Assembly (NCBI GenBank): GCA_001683735.1
Contig: LUGG01000013.1
Location: 124,001 to 188,000 of the forward strand
Source: Grifola frondosa
Lineage: Eukaryota > Basidiomycota > Agaricomycetes > Polyporales > Grifolaceae
Reading direction: 5' to 3'
DNA length: 64,000 nt
The first letter of the stretch is position 1. Each line of letters starts with the position of its first letter. The notes below the pieces were generated by a model. That model ran no database searches, was not told where the DNA came from, and saw only the letters and a program-made list of their open reading frames with translations. A program made the position numbers and the translations under genes. Shown one piece after another: positions 23,685 through 34,908 of the stretch.

Positions 23685-25792
23685 TCAGTAAACCTCTTCC
23701 GGGTAATCCACCTGGTCGTAAAGCCTGAGAGTCTCGTTCCAATCTCTCTTTCTCCTCCGACGGACGGAGAAGTATTTTGTTTTGCTCGCCCACTTCCCTC
23801 TGACCCTCCCTTTCTCCTTTCCCCCGCTTTCAGCAAAGTACTTCTCCGGACTATCCGGCAACCCCAAGGTATGAACGGCAAGGTCCAACACACGGGCGTA
23901 GAGGTCCTCGCGGACTGTCCGCACCTTCTGCAGCCATGCTGGACCAGCCCATAGAAGGCGGATGAGAGTAGCAAAGGCTCGGAATGCGGAGACGGCGTCT
24001 TCCGTCCATCGAAGGGACATCCACATCGCCACTGGGACGAGCACTGCGGTTATGGCGGCTACGGGAAGGGTAAGCAGCATCGAACCCAGCCAGATGCACA
24101 CGCCAGAAATGAACCCATAGATCAGTTTATACTGCGCGATCTCGTCCCATGTATCCCAAATAGGCCCCGTACGTTTGAACTGATGCACCGCAATGAAGGT
24201 CGTGATGAATACGGGGAGCCAGAGGAGGAGGCCCGGGATTGAGATGGAGAAGAGGAAGATAGCCCAGCTGAGGCGCACGAACATCCTATAGATGATGATA
24301 CGTCGACGCAGCGGCCTGCGTATTCGGTCGTCTTTAATGCCCCACCGAGCCAATTCATCCTGATACGCCTGCGACAACGGATTGATGAGCACGGAGGTGT
24401 ACCTTAGGATGTACGATGATTTGCTTTACCTTTAAATCACTCCCAAGTTTCACGATTTTCTCGTCTTCCACCAACGCCTGCACGCTCGGACCTGCTTCCC
24501 CATCACTGATATTCTCAGCACGAGGAGCATCTGCCAACTTGAACGCCTCCAAGAACACCCGTACCACTCGTACATAGTCACCGAGGCTCATGGTGGTGCC
24601 CAAAGGCGCATAGATACCGGCGGCGAGTTTAGCGTTGCGGATCAACTTCCATGATGGCGCATCAAGAGTTCCGGAGCTGATCTGTTGGTGCATCTTTGCG
24701 GTCAACGCTCTTATTTCGCTATAATCTACAGGACCCAACAGTTCTGGATTGTCCTAGGTGCGGGTTGGTAAATAATACGAGCATCATTTGAAAGAGAATA
24801 TATACCTTGGGTCGAAATTTCGTGGGTGGATGGAATGTTACCAGAACGTCGGAACGAAAGTGCTGGCGGTGCCTAGTCAGGAATCGTATCAGCACAATAC
24901 GCATGTAAATTGAGCAGTCACCTTACATGTAAGTTATGGAGCACGTCAATACCGATATTTCGAAGTCGGGGTTATCACGATTTCGAGAGAGCACATCCGA
25001 CACGAGACGGGCCACTGCAGATGGTAATCAGTATTTGCTGGAATTACTGAATATGGCGGCGAACCTCCCGTCTTTAGCGGTGCGATTGTAGGATGATATC
25101 TACTCATGCCCTCCGGAAACAGACAGACAGCATCTCCGAGCTCCAAAGCCTAGATATATTACGGTAATTAGAACATGGGATAGCGATATGCAATGCATGC
25201 GGACATTACCTCTATAAGATGAAGCATTACTGCGGAATTGTCCACCTGTCCATTGCCGAAGTCTTTGCGTCGCTTCAGCGGAACTGTGCCAGCTGACTCT
25301 ATGAGCCAGCTTGTGAATGTTCTCTTCCCGAATTGAGTTGATTTCGCAGTGAGTCTCAGCAGATTTCGCCTCTAAAGAACCACATAAGTAGATGCAAGTA
25401 GGAACTAAATTGATCGTACTCTAGACGGAATAGACGTCACAAGGAGACTACGAATCAACTGAGCAACGTAGATGGTTGGAGAGAAATAAGTACTCACAGC
25501 GCATCGGTCAGTGAATTGCTATGGTTCGCGCAGACAATACTAGGTATACGTCTCAGTGAGGTAGGTCGTTCCATACTCAAGCAGTCAAAAGACGATACCA
25601 GGGCTCTCCCCTTTGGGGAATAAAGTGGGCATTTTCAACAACAATCGTTCCATAGAAGATCTTCAAGACGAACTTGAAGAGAAGTCTGTATTACTTTTGC
25701 CTTAGAACTGTACAATTATGGACGGTTTGTCTAGCAGACGAAGACATACCGTATAAAGAGATACGACCAAGGCGTCGGGATCCTCCCGGCAT
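23685..25792 (-). CDS. PlsC-family glycerolipid acyltransferase (Gpt2/Sct1-like)
   Basis: This encodes an ER-membrane acyltransferase that likely puts the first or second acyl chain on glycerol-3-phosphate or dihydroxyacetone phosphate. The start at 25792 gives MPGGSRRLGRISLYGILLFK, a hydrophobic first segment. The catalytic block CANHSNSLTDALLLVTS lies at about residue 60, then FGKRTFTSWL, the FPEGMSRYHPTIAPLKTG block, and HFRSDVLVTFHPPTKF. A long C-terminal half contains PSWKLIRNAKLAAGIYAPLG, then two or three membrane helices (FLFSISIPGLLLWLPVFI, LLTLPVAAITAVLVPVAMW). A basic tail ends the roughly 540-residue protein. Ten exons join in frame with no lesion. It shares a 249-bp divergent promoter with Rrp12. 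The exact acyl acceptor is not decided by these motifs. Confidence 0.82.
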
Positions 25793-26041
25793 CGTGGGCA
25801 CCCCTCAAGCTGTCCAAACGGTGCAGGTTATTGAACGAGTACTACGATGAGCAGGCGTAGTGATAGTACTGCGCCGCACTACTTCCGCAACGCGTGTCAC
25901 GACGCGTATGATCACGTGCTGGGCGTCTGCAATAAATTTCGCGTATATGGTGTTCAGCATCGTGCACGACGGCAGTCAACGCAGTGACAGGCTCGTTTTT
26001 GTGGTCCGAATTTTTCACCGGCCGTGCCATACCTTGCGATT
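25793..26041. promoter_or_regulatory. Bidirectional promoter region, acyltransferase / Rrp12
   Basis: A 249-base gap lies between two divergent start codons. No clear TATA box; cgtgtcacgacgcgtatgatcacgtg contains a CACGTG-type E-box at about 25913. Confidence 0.4.
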
Positions 26042-29000
26042 ATGGCTGAAAATCTTGAGCAGGCTCTGTCTAAAATTCGACCGCATACTTCCTCTTCCCT
26101 TCCCCACCAAAAGGCACCCGCTAATCTGCTAAATGCTCTGGAGTCTACCTTTCGCGAGCAAATCACAGATACATCGTCAACCGCTTACTTCGCTGCACTG
26201 TTGACTACGCTTGATGGCGCACTACAGACTGCGCAAGCGTCCGGACCTTCGATGGGTGATGGCGATATTCTTCCAGCTGTTCTCTACCTCCTGGCTATAG
26301 TCGCGCCTTATGTTCCTCATGCAGTCATACAATCCAACCTCACCACTGTCTTATCCTTGACTGCTCCTCTTTTTCCTGCGCTGGTTATGCATGCGCCTCC
26401 CCTGCGATCGCAGCTGAGTTTGTACAGCGCCATACTTCAAGCTCTCGAACGTCCCCAACTCGAAACTCAGGGTCTCCGCCAGTCTTTCGTGTCTATTCTC
26501 CAACTATGTGTAGATCCACGACCGAAGGTACGGAAAAAGGCGGCCGAACTGGTCAAGGAAGTACTTGCATCACCTCCTCCCCCACTGTTGAGACACCCGT
26601 ACGCTGAAAGGGTTGCGGAATTCGTCAAGGCTTCTCTGGATGAGGTTAATGCTGGCGGGCTTCCTAAGTTCAAAGGAAAGAAGGTGGAAGCTGAGGGTTC
26701 GGAAACAGCCATTCATCTTCTAGCGTTTCTCCGTCCAGTATTACCTACTCTTCCCCCAACTGTGAGTTTATCTGCATACATCAATATTCATGATATAAAT
26801 TCAAGTTCTGTAGTCCCTGCCATCAATAACAGCATCGCTCCTGCTTCTCCCTCGCCTAGGTAACCCATACCTAGCCCAAAGTGCATACTCTATCCTCGCC
26901 GAACTACTCGCAATCTCGGTTGATGATCCTGCGAACGACGTACATGCACAGCTCCCAGACCTCATCAAGGCTGTGCTATCCTCCTCGCCGTCCAAAGTAG
27001 ATGCGGCGCTGGCGCCTGCTTGGGCAGGTGTGCTAGGGAATGCGATGCTTGCGTATCATGCGACGGATGCAGATGCGTGTGATGAAGAGCTTAGCAAGGT
27101 GTGGAAAGCCATCTGGTCTCTCCTCGAGTCGTCGGATGCCGCCACAAGAAAGGCTGCTGCACAGACACTCGACTCATTGTCTCGGTGTTTCAGCTCAATT
27201 CTCATCACTACTGCAGTCAACGAGCAAAATGCAGTTGACCCCAAGTCCAAGATTGGCAAAATCATCGCACAAACCACCAAAGCCCTGGATTCACTATCAT
27301 ATGCTCGCTCAGTCCCTGATCTACTTTCTGTGGTGTCCTCGTTGATCGAGAATTTAAGATTTCGTGGAGGATCAAGAAATTCCCCGACAGCTGCGGAATC
27401 ATTGCTCCTACCTATGGTCGTGAAGGTCGCAGACTTGAGGATTCAAAAGAATTTTGAATATAAAGAGGCGGCTGATGCTACCCTTGGCACCGCCATGCGT
27501 GTCCTTGGACCCGAAGTTCTTCTCCATGCGCTGCCATTGAACATAGAGACCGTCGATAGGTAATTGCAATGCGACCTATGTGTGTTCTACTCTCACATCT
27601 GAGTTTCTAGACAAGCAGGACTCGAACCACGCGCTTTCTTACTCCCTCTACTCGTTCAACCTCATCCGTCACCGTTGGGACATTTCGTGTCGTACTTCGT
27701 GCCTCTGACAGAGCGCATGTTCGATCTGCAGTCGACAGCGGAAGCTGAAGGACGACAATCCGAAGCAAAGGTTTGGAGTGTATTAGTCAAGCAGATTTGG
27801 ACAGGTCTACCGGCCTATTGCTGGGGTACTCCTGATCTCAAGCAGGTATGATTATCATCCGGCTATCATATTTTCTAAGCATAATACCTCACATATGCTG
27901 ATCATTACCAGGCGCTGACTCCACAGCTCTCCCAGCTATTTTCCCAGCTCCTGTACAATCAGGCCGAGCTTCGTCCCGCCATTCTGAAAGCTCTCAAAAT
28001 CATGGTGGAATCAAATGTCGCACTTGCATCAGGAGACATTGCAAGGCTGCCAGAGGGAGTGCGAGCGGATGCGATATCTACTGAACTAGCGGCTGAGAAT
28101 GTAGCTTTCTTGCGCTCTCAGGCTGAAAGCTGGCTTGCAGTATTATTCAACGTGTTCAGCAGCATAGGCAGGGATAGCCAGGGGATGGTAGGAGACGTTA
28201 TCAGCGCATGGGTTGCTGTCGCTGCCGAACAAGTGAGTTTGATGTTCCGTGTCCGCACCTGCATGTTTCATTTATTTCGTGATATAGGAAGTTACGAAAG
28301 CCTACCACAAGCTGGCGGAACTGTTCAAGCAAAATCTTGTAAAAGTACAAACGTCCTCATTCTCCAACGGTCCGAACAGTCCTGGAAGCGTTACTGCGGT
28401 GACTCAGGATCTTCTTTTACTTGTTCTTCCGCACTTGTCCTCAGCCGACGCCTCTGCGCTCTTCAGCTTGTACTTGGGAAGCGACGTTTTGGAGAGCAAA
28501 GACAACGGCGTGCAGAAGCGGGGTTACAAGATCCTGGCTAAGCTAGTTGAGAGCGGGAAAGTGGCTGTCGATGCGGAATCCGTCATACAGAAGCTGGAGA
28601 AGCTGCTTGATGGGTTGTTAGCAGCGGCGAAGAAGGTATTTGTGATTGCATCTCAGATTGAGCCATTTGACGAACGCCCTGCAGGATCGACTTCACTTGC
28701 TGAGCGTGCTTGTTCCCCTGATTCCCCCGACCTCGCTTCATCTCATGCCGTCCATCATCCCGGAAGCGGTGCTGGGAACAAAAGAGCCCTCTGAGAAGGC
28801 CCGAAATGCTGCCTTCGATCTTATTGTAGCCATGGGAAGGAAAATGGCGGAAGGCGGTGTGGTCAAGCGACAGATGCTTGAGGGCATGGATGAAGATGGT
28901 GCTGAGGAAGGTTCGCGATTTTTCTTCTGTCGCTGATTGTGCCTTTTGCTAATTCCCTATGGAGCCACTGGTAGCATCGAGGAATACATGACCATGGTGG

Positions 29001-30334
29001 CTGGAGGACTGGCTGGAGCAAGTCCTCATATGATCAGTGCGACCGTCACGGCCATTTCACGCCTGGTCTTCGAATTCAAAGGTTAGTTGCTATAGTGACT
29101 TTTCGTGGTGGCGGTTCACTGAATTTATATTTAGATTCAATATCCCCGCAAATGAATACTGAGATCTTCGCCACACTGCTCGTCTTCGTCTCGTCTGCGA
29201 ATAGAGAAATTGTCAAGTCCGTATTGGGCTTCATCAAACTTGCAATACACACCATGCCTGCCGAGCTGTTACGTCCTCATCTGAAGGAACTTGTTCCTGC
29301 GCTACTGAAGTGGTCTCACGACCACAAAAATCACTTCAAAGCGAAGGTCCGCCACATCTTCGAGCGTATGATTCGTAGGTTTGGCTGGGAGGACGTTTAC
29401 TCTTGCGCAGGAGAAGAGGAAGCTGGAAAGGTCCTACTGAACATCAAAAAGCGCAAGGACCGGGCCAAGAGAAGAAAGGCTAACCCCGCTGATGAGGATG
29501 AAGGCGAGGTATTGGCCCTAGTGATCTCATTTATCGGCAGATGCTCATAAAGATCTTATAGGCGCCACGGGCCAAACGTGCAGCTGGGGATGCATTCGAA
29601 GACGTGCTGTATGGAAGTGAGAGCGAGATTGACGACAGCGATGAGGAACAAGCCCCCGTCCGAAACGCCCCTCCCTCCAAGCGTAAAGGAAAGGACGCTG
29701 GGGCACGACTCCGTGTGGATGACGATGAACCCATGGATCTTCTTGAAGGCGCTGCGTCTCGCGTCACAAGTATGTGGAAGCATATGCTGTGCTAATTTGA
29801 GCTCATGGTGTCAATAACGCAACAGGTGCAAATACTGGTAAACGTCGCAAGCCAGGAGAAGATGCTGCGCGGTTCAAGGCAGACGAGGAGACTGGCAGGA
29901 TGATCATTGACGAAGAAGATGCTTCCGATAACGGCGGCGTCGACAACGTTGCTGGCGCTGCGTATCGCGAAAATTTGACGTCAGCTGATGGTTTCACCCG
30001 CGGGCCGAATGGGCGGATCAAGTTCAACAAGGATACTAAGAAGCGAAGACGTGAGAACGAGGATGCGGATGAGGATGTGGAGATGGCAGATGCAGTCGCC
30101 CATCCTTCAGGCAAGAAGCAGAAGAAGCGCGCGGAGGTCAAGTTTGGACATGAGTTTAAAGCGAAAGTAAGAATGATCGTTTTGGAAAGCGTTATTTTCT
30201 CATCTATTTGCCTACAGAAAGCTGGAGGAGACATTAAAAAGAATGGTGTGGATCCCTACGCTTACATGCCCCTATCACAAGCAGCGAAAAAGCAAAATCG
30301 TGGTGGTCGTACTGGTATTGCAGGAAAGCGGTAG
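26042..30334 (+). CDS. RRP12: Rrp12, ribosome biogenesis and export HEAT-repeat factor
   Basis: This is a homologue of yeast Rrp12, a nucleolar HEAT-repeat protein needed for pre-rRNA processing and export of both ribosomal subunits. About 1,236 residues over eleven exons, close to the yeast length. The N-terminus (MAENLEQALSKIRPHTSSS, LNALESTFREQ) is family-typical. Helical repeats follow, including FLRPVLPTLPP, PYLAQSAYSILAELLA and VPDLLSVVSSLIENLRFRG. The NUC173-type centre lies around 26,970-27,560. Near the end HDHKNHFKAKVRHIFERMIRRFG is conserved, then several acidic and lysine/arginine-rich nuclear-type stretches, FGHEFKAKKAGGDIKKNG and YAYMPLSQAAKKQ. The next in-frame ATG upstream (26024) is possible, but 26042 has the better context. 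No frame lesion found. Confidence 0.93.
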
Positions 30335-30839
30335 AAACGGTGCGGGGGGGGGGGGCCTAGCTTTACGCATCACATGCTCTATAGAACCGTGATTTCTCTC
30401 TCTATTGTCACTACCTCGTTGCACTTCTTGCTTTTCTTCCACAGAATCTAAGGTCGTCCCAAGATAATCACGAAACTTCGATGTGCGCGTCTCTGTGAGT
30501 GAGAGGCGGTCTTATGCGGGCGAAAGTGTATGCATCACGAAACTTTTGCGGCATGCATATGCCGTGTTCCTGTGGACGGAACCTCTGCCCGACAGTCCCA
30601 TACTGCGGGAATAATGGCCCGCTTTTGTTGAGGACCTTCCATATTCTGGAGCATGTGAGCCGACTCATTCTGATGGGAGGCCTCCATTGGAGAGGCGCAG
30701 AATCTGGCACTGGGGTTATGTGAACTATTATAGGTTGAAGCTCATCCGAGTAGTTACTCAGCTTCCCACATAAAGGCGCTTCGAAGTGAGATAGCTTTCC
30801 CCGTCCGCCCATTGCGTTCTTACTGTCTCATCAAACTCG
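30335..30839. other. Intergenic region Rrp12 / FAD monooxygenase
   Basis: No gene seen. It begins with an uninterrupted run of twelve G at 30344-30355, just after the Rrp12 stop. The rest contains the promoter of the next gene, without a clear TATA box. Confidence 0.5.
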
Positions 30840-32566
30840 ATGAGTTTCCCAGGTTTCGGGTGCTATTTGGTGTGTTAGCTCCTGCTCATGTTTTACCAAA
30901 ATTAACCTTCTCCAGTGGCGGCGGTATTGGAGGGCTATGTCTAGCTGTTGCATTGTCGAAATACCCAGATATACAAGTGGACCTTTACGAGGCAGCGGAA
31001 CGATTCAAGGAGATTGGGGCAGGTGTTATGATATGGGAGAGAACGTGGAAGATTCTCTCCCTTCTTGGCATGGCCTCCGATTTCTCTCGGATTGCGCACG
31101 CACCTCCAGATGGTTCCCTTGGTGTGTCACATCTTTGTGCTCCCTGCACGCTAGATGTAACGGGCCATTGCTAGGTGTTGGGTTTGATTATCGAAAGTCT
31201 GATCAGCCTATGGAAGGGTTCCGGTTCTACCTCTTCCAATTGCCATGTAAGAACGCCCGTCGGTCCCGGACATCCTTTAACCACATGCACATCGCTAGAT
31301 GGTTGTATATGCTTTCACCGCGCACATTTTCTAGACGTGCTGGTAGAGCATCTTCCGGACGGCGTAGCGAACTTTGGAAAGCGTCTGATATCTTACTCGC
31401 GCAACGGACCCCACAACTCAGTTGTGCTTCAATTCGCTGATGGTGCTACTGCCGCATGCGACATTCTTGTGGGCTGTGATGGAATTAAATCTACCGTTCG
31501 CAAACAACTATTAGAGGAGAAGGCCAGGGACGGCCATCCGGAGCTATTGGGCCTAATCGACCCAGTATGGACGGGAACATATGCCTATCGAGGGCTTATA
31601 GAAGCAGAACGTCTGATCGCAGCAGATGGTAGGGAAACCGAACGATTCAGACACCTATGATGGTGCGCTATTCACATATAAGTCCATGTGCTACCATTCT
31701 GACGGTCTATCCAGTATTGTGGCAAGAACAAGGTATGTGTTCTCCTTCGATAAAATAATCATACTGACAGTGACCACTAGCACATTGTCAGCTATTCGAT
31801 CTCAAGGGGCAGTGTCGTGAACGTAGTGGCATTAGTTTCCCAGCCCGAGAAGCGTGGACACCCATTCACAGATCCCTGGGTCGTTGAATGTACGACAAGC
31901 GAAGTCTTGGATTGTTACGCAGGATGGGAGCCGGAAGTGGAAGAATTGCTGAAGGTTCGTCGTCTGATTATCAGTGAAGCATTCCATCAATCGTTCAAGT
32001 TATTTTTCTTCCTTGTAGCATATGAAGAATCCTATGCGGTGGGCGATCCATGAGCTGCGTCCTCTCCCACTATACGTTGCAAATAACATAGCGCTTCTCG
32101 GAGACGCTGTGAGTCTGAAGCGTACTCTCGCAGAATCGTGCGTCTGATCTGTGTATCAGGCTCATGCTATGGCGCCACATCAGGGCGCAGGAGCGGGTCA
32201 GGCTATAGAGGTAAGACTACAATATTGAGACCGCCGGGTCAATAACATCACTTTGGTGTATAGGATGCGTTTGTTCTGGCTCATCTTCTTGGCGACCCGA
32301 CCACAAGCCGCTCCGACATTCCGGTCGCTCTGTTGGCCTACCAGTATATCCGTCTCCCGTTAGCCAGCCACGTGCAGAAAGAGTCTTATATGTCGGGGAT
32401 GATGTACGAGTTTAGCGGTGCTTATGGTCATGACCTTCCGCGTGTTGGCCCACTCATCGGAAGACAGTGGAATTGGCTGTGGAGGACAACGCCAGAAGGC
32501 GAATTGGAGAGGGCGAAAGATTATATGCATCAAATCTTTTCTGCGCCAAGACAATGCAAATTGTGA
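30840..32566 (+). CDS. FAD-dependent monooxygenase (salicylate hydroxylase-like), possible peroxisomal form
   Basis: This is a group A flavin monooxygenase. The dinucleotide-binding GGGIGGLCLAVALSK is followed by QVDLYEAAERFKEIGAG, RAHFLDVLVEHLPDG, LVGCDGIKSTVRKQLLEE (second FAD motif), TPMMYCGKNKH, and GDAAHAMAPHQGAGAGQ (the third, GD-containing motif). About 430 residues are expected. The first exon from ATG 30840 lacks the usual beta strand before GGGIGG, so the true start may differ. The frame slips once at about 31633, where GGGG instead of GGG would restore GNRTIQTPMM. The protein ends QCKL; the last three residues fit the PTS1 consensus. The substrate (a phenolic or similar aromatic) is inferred only from family. 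Confidence 0.85.
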
Positions 32567-33000
32567 AGCTGGTTGCGAATAATTCTATAATTCATTTCAA
32601 TTGATTACCCACTTCATGTATAAAAATTATGTACCACGTATCCCTGGTAGTATATCGGTTCAGTACACGCGCCTGTCATCCCGTGATGTGCGCGCGAAAG
32701 CGGGGTTCGACTCCCCGCCAGGGAGTTTTTTAATCCATTTCATCAAGTATTATGTTCTACATACACGTTCAACTCGACTAAGAAGGTCATTGAAATCCTG
32801 CAGGACTTCAATGACCCAGCTCAATTACCGCAGTACCACCGTAACGATTCGACATGCTTACAAAAATTCTGGCGAAGGCGGACGAGTAATATTGAGGGTA
32901 AAGTAATTCTTATGACAAGAACTCTAGATGTAAAGGTGGGAGGAGCTTGGCAGCGCCACATAACTTATCTTGCATAAGGGCATCGTACAGAGTTGCATAT
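32567..33000. other. Intergenic region with tRNA-Asp
   Basis: Apart from the tRNA at 32641-32725, I see only the convergent 3' flanks of the monooxygenase and ETF alpha genes. Confidence 0.5.
32641..32725 (+). tRNA. tRNA-Asp (anticodon GTC) with a ~12-nt intron
   Basis: Acceptor TCCCTGG pairs fully with CCAGGGA, discriminator G. D-arm GTATATCGGTTCAGTAC, anticodon loop CTGTCA, then about 12 extra bases before the 3' stem gcgcg. T-arm CGGGG-TTCGACT-CCCCG. Five T at 32726 end the gene. Confidence 0.92.
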
Positions 33001-34152
33001 TTATTGTTTGAGCTTCTCGACAAGTTGCGGGACAACCTCGAATAAGTCCGCAACCAGTCCTACATCCGCGACCTGGAAGATAGGCGCATCGGGATCCTAG
33101 AATCGACGAGGTCAGCCTAATAACTGCCGAACCAAAACGCCAAAACTGGCCTTGTTCACAGCAACAATGAGTTTTGAATCCTTCATTCCCGCAAGAGTTG
33201 AATAGCACCAGAGATGCCAAGCGCAATGTACAATTCCGGCGCGACAACCTTGCCCGTCTGTCCAACCTGTAGAGAGTTGTCGGCGTATCCTGCATCCACA
33301 GCAGCTCGGGATGCGCCGATGGCAGCACCGAGTACATCTGCAAGAGGCTCAAGAGTAGCCTTGAACGTTTCTGCATTCTTCAGAGCACGTCCACCTGACA
33401 CCACCCGGCTGGCGACTCCAAGGTCGGGACGATCAGACTTGGTGAGGTCAGTCTTGATATGCTGTGTCGGGGAGTCTACAACTTCCACCGGGTCAAGGGT
33501 CTTCTCCTCGACCTGAGCCCCATCCTCAGGCGCGCTCGCCTTGAATGCGGTGGATCGGACGGTGAAGAACTTGACCGGGATGGAGGACGGAGCGCGCACA
33601 GTCGCGATGGCGTTTCCAGCGTAAATGGGGCGGGTGAACGTGGTAGCATTGAAGAACTGTCATGCTCTATGGAAGTCACGTCGGAGACCGCGGGGAGATC
33701 GAGTTTCGCTGCAACGCGAGGAAGCAGAGACTTCGCGGACGACGAATGCGCAGATACAACATGTGTATAAGGCGAGTTATCTGAAAGAAGTCGTTCGAGA
33801 AGGGGCGAAACGACCTCTGGGACCGGCGAGGCATACTGTGAAGAAGTGGAGTGGAGCACAGTCGTGAGGCCCTTTAGTCTGCCACGCGGGAGTCAACGGA
33901 TATGAAAGTCGCATTCCCGAGAACAGACCCACTTCTTAGCTTTCTCTACCACGCTCTGCACCTGCGTTGAATCTCCAACCACGAGGCCAGTGACTTGCCC
34001 TCCCGCTGCTGAGCTGCCGTGAGCGCTGAAAGTGAGCCCGAATCGATGATTCCTTCACGATGCTCGAGGAAAACCAATGCATGGGGTCCAGGGACGGTTG
34101 CATACTGCCTGAGCAACGGCCTGCATAGCGCGAAAGGGCGTATCCGCAACAT
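33001..34152 (-). CDS. ETFA: Electron transfer flavoprotein alpha subunit, mitochondrial
   Basis: The alpha subunit of ETF carries electrons from acyl-CoA and other dehydrogenases to ETF-ubiquinone oxidoreductase in the mitochondrial matrix. The start at 34152 gives [19 protein letters not shown], an Arg-rich presequence without acids. [71 protein letters not shown] and the FAD-domain block [21 protein letters not shown] are present, as is the end [19 protein letters not shown]. About 340 residues. Three single-base slips occur at about 34003 (G run), 33655 and 33191 (GG run). Each flank is still perfectly conserved, so I read them as sequence errors. An intron at 33097-33150 appears to use a GC donor. 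Confidence 0.88.
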
Positions 34153-34908
34153 TGTGGTGGTCCAGTTCAAAGGCAGGATGACCCCACAAAGCCGGGGAAG
34201 GTTATATGCCCAATTCACGTGCCCCGCGTTCCATCTCATTTCCGTCACTTAACCTCCACCTCTCCATCCACCCGTCCGACTCGCATTATGGATGACCGTC
34301 TCCAATATAGCTTGGTCTCATACACATTATCACATCCTGCCTCTCATCACTGACGTCTGCATCTGCGATATGGCTTTAATTGACGCGTTGAACCGATACT
34401 TATTCGGCAACCACTCTTGCAAAATTGGACGGGACATGGCATTTGTTATTGCAACTGACGTCGGCTTTCGTCTTCGAAAATGAAGACCGCTAGTAACTCG
34501 TGAGACACTGATGGTCCACTGAACCACCGCTAGACAGCCTGGTGCTCCACACCGATAACTCTAAGCTCTGGCTGCCTCCTGGTTTCCTGGCACGCAGATT
34601 GCGACCAAGTTGCCTCGTGAATGAAGCTTACATCGTTTTCAGGGACCTTGGTGTTCTTTAGCTCACCCATGCCACGCTGAAAGTTCCAGCTCTTATTACG
34701 ACTTGTTCATCAGGTTCGATGCTTCCCTTGCTCTGATAGATTTCAGCATGTACTGCTGCGGGATCAATAGGGTCTGGATTGGTTAAACCCCCTGCCCCAT
34801 GCAGCGTTCATAATCTCGATCTGGTATCCCACCTAGCGCTGGTATATCTTATAAACATGCGCCCACAATCAAGTTAGCCCCAGCGTTGTCGCCCTACAAC
34901 CTCTCGAT
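34153..34908. other. Divergent intergenic region, ETF alpha / helicase
   Basis: No gene seen. Two tgacgtc-type (CRE-like) octamer cores occur at about 34350 and 34451; whether they are used is unknown. Confidence 0.4.
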
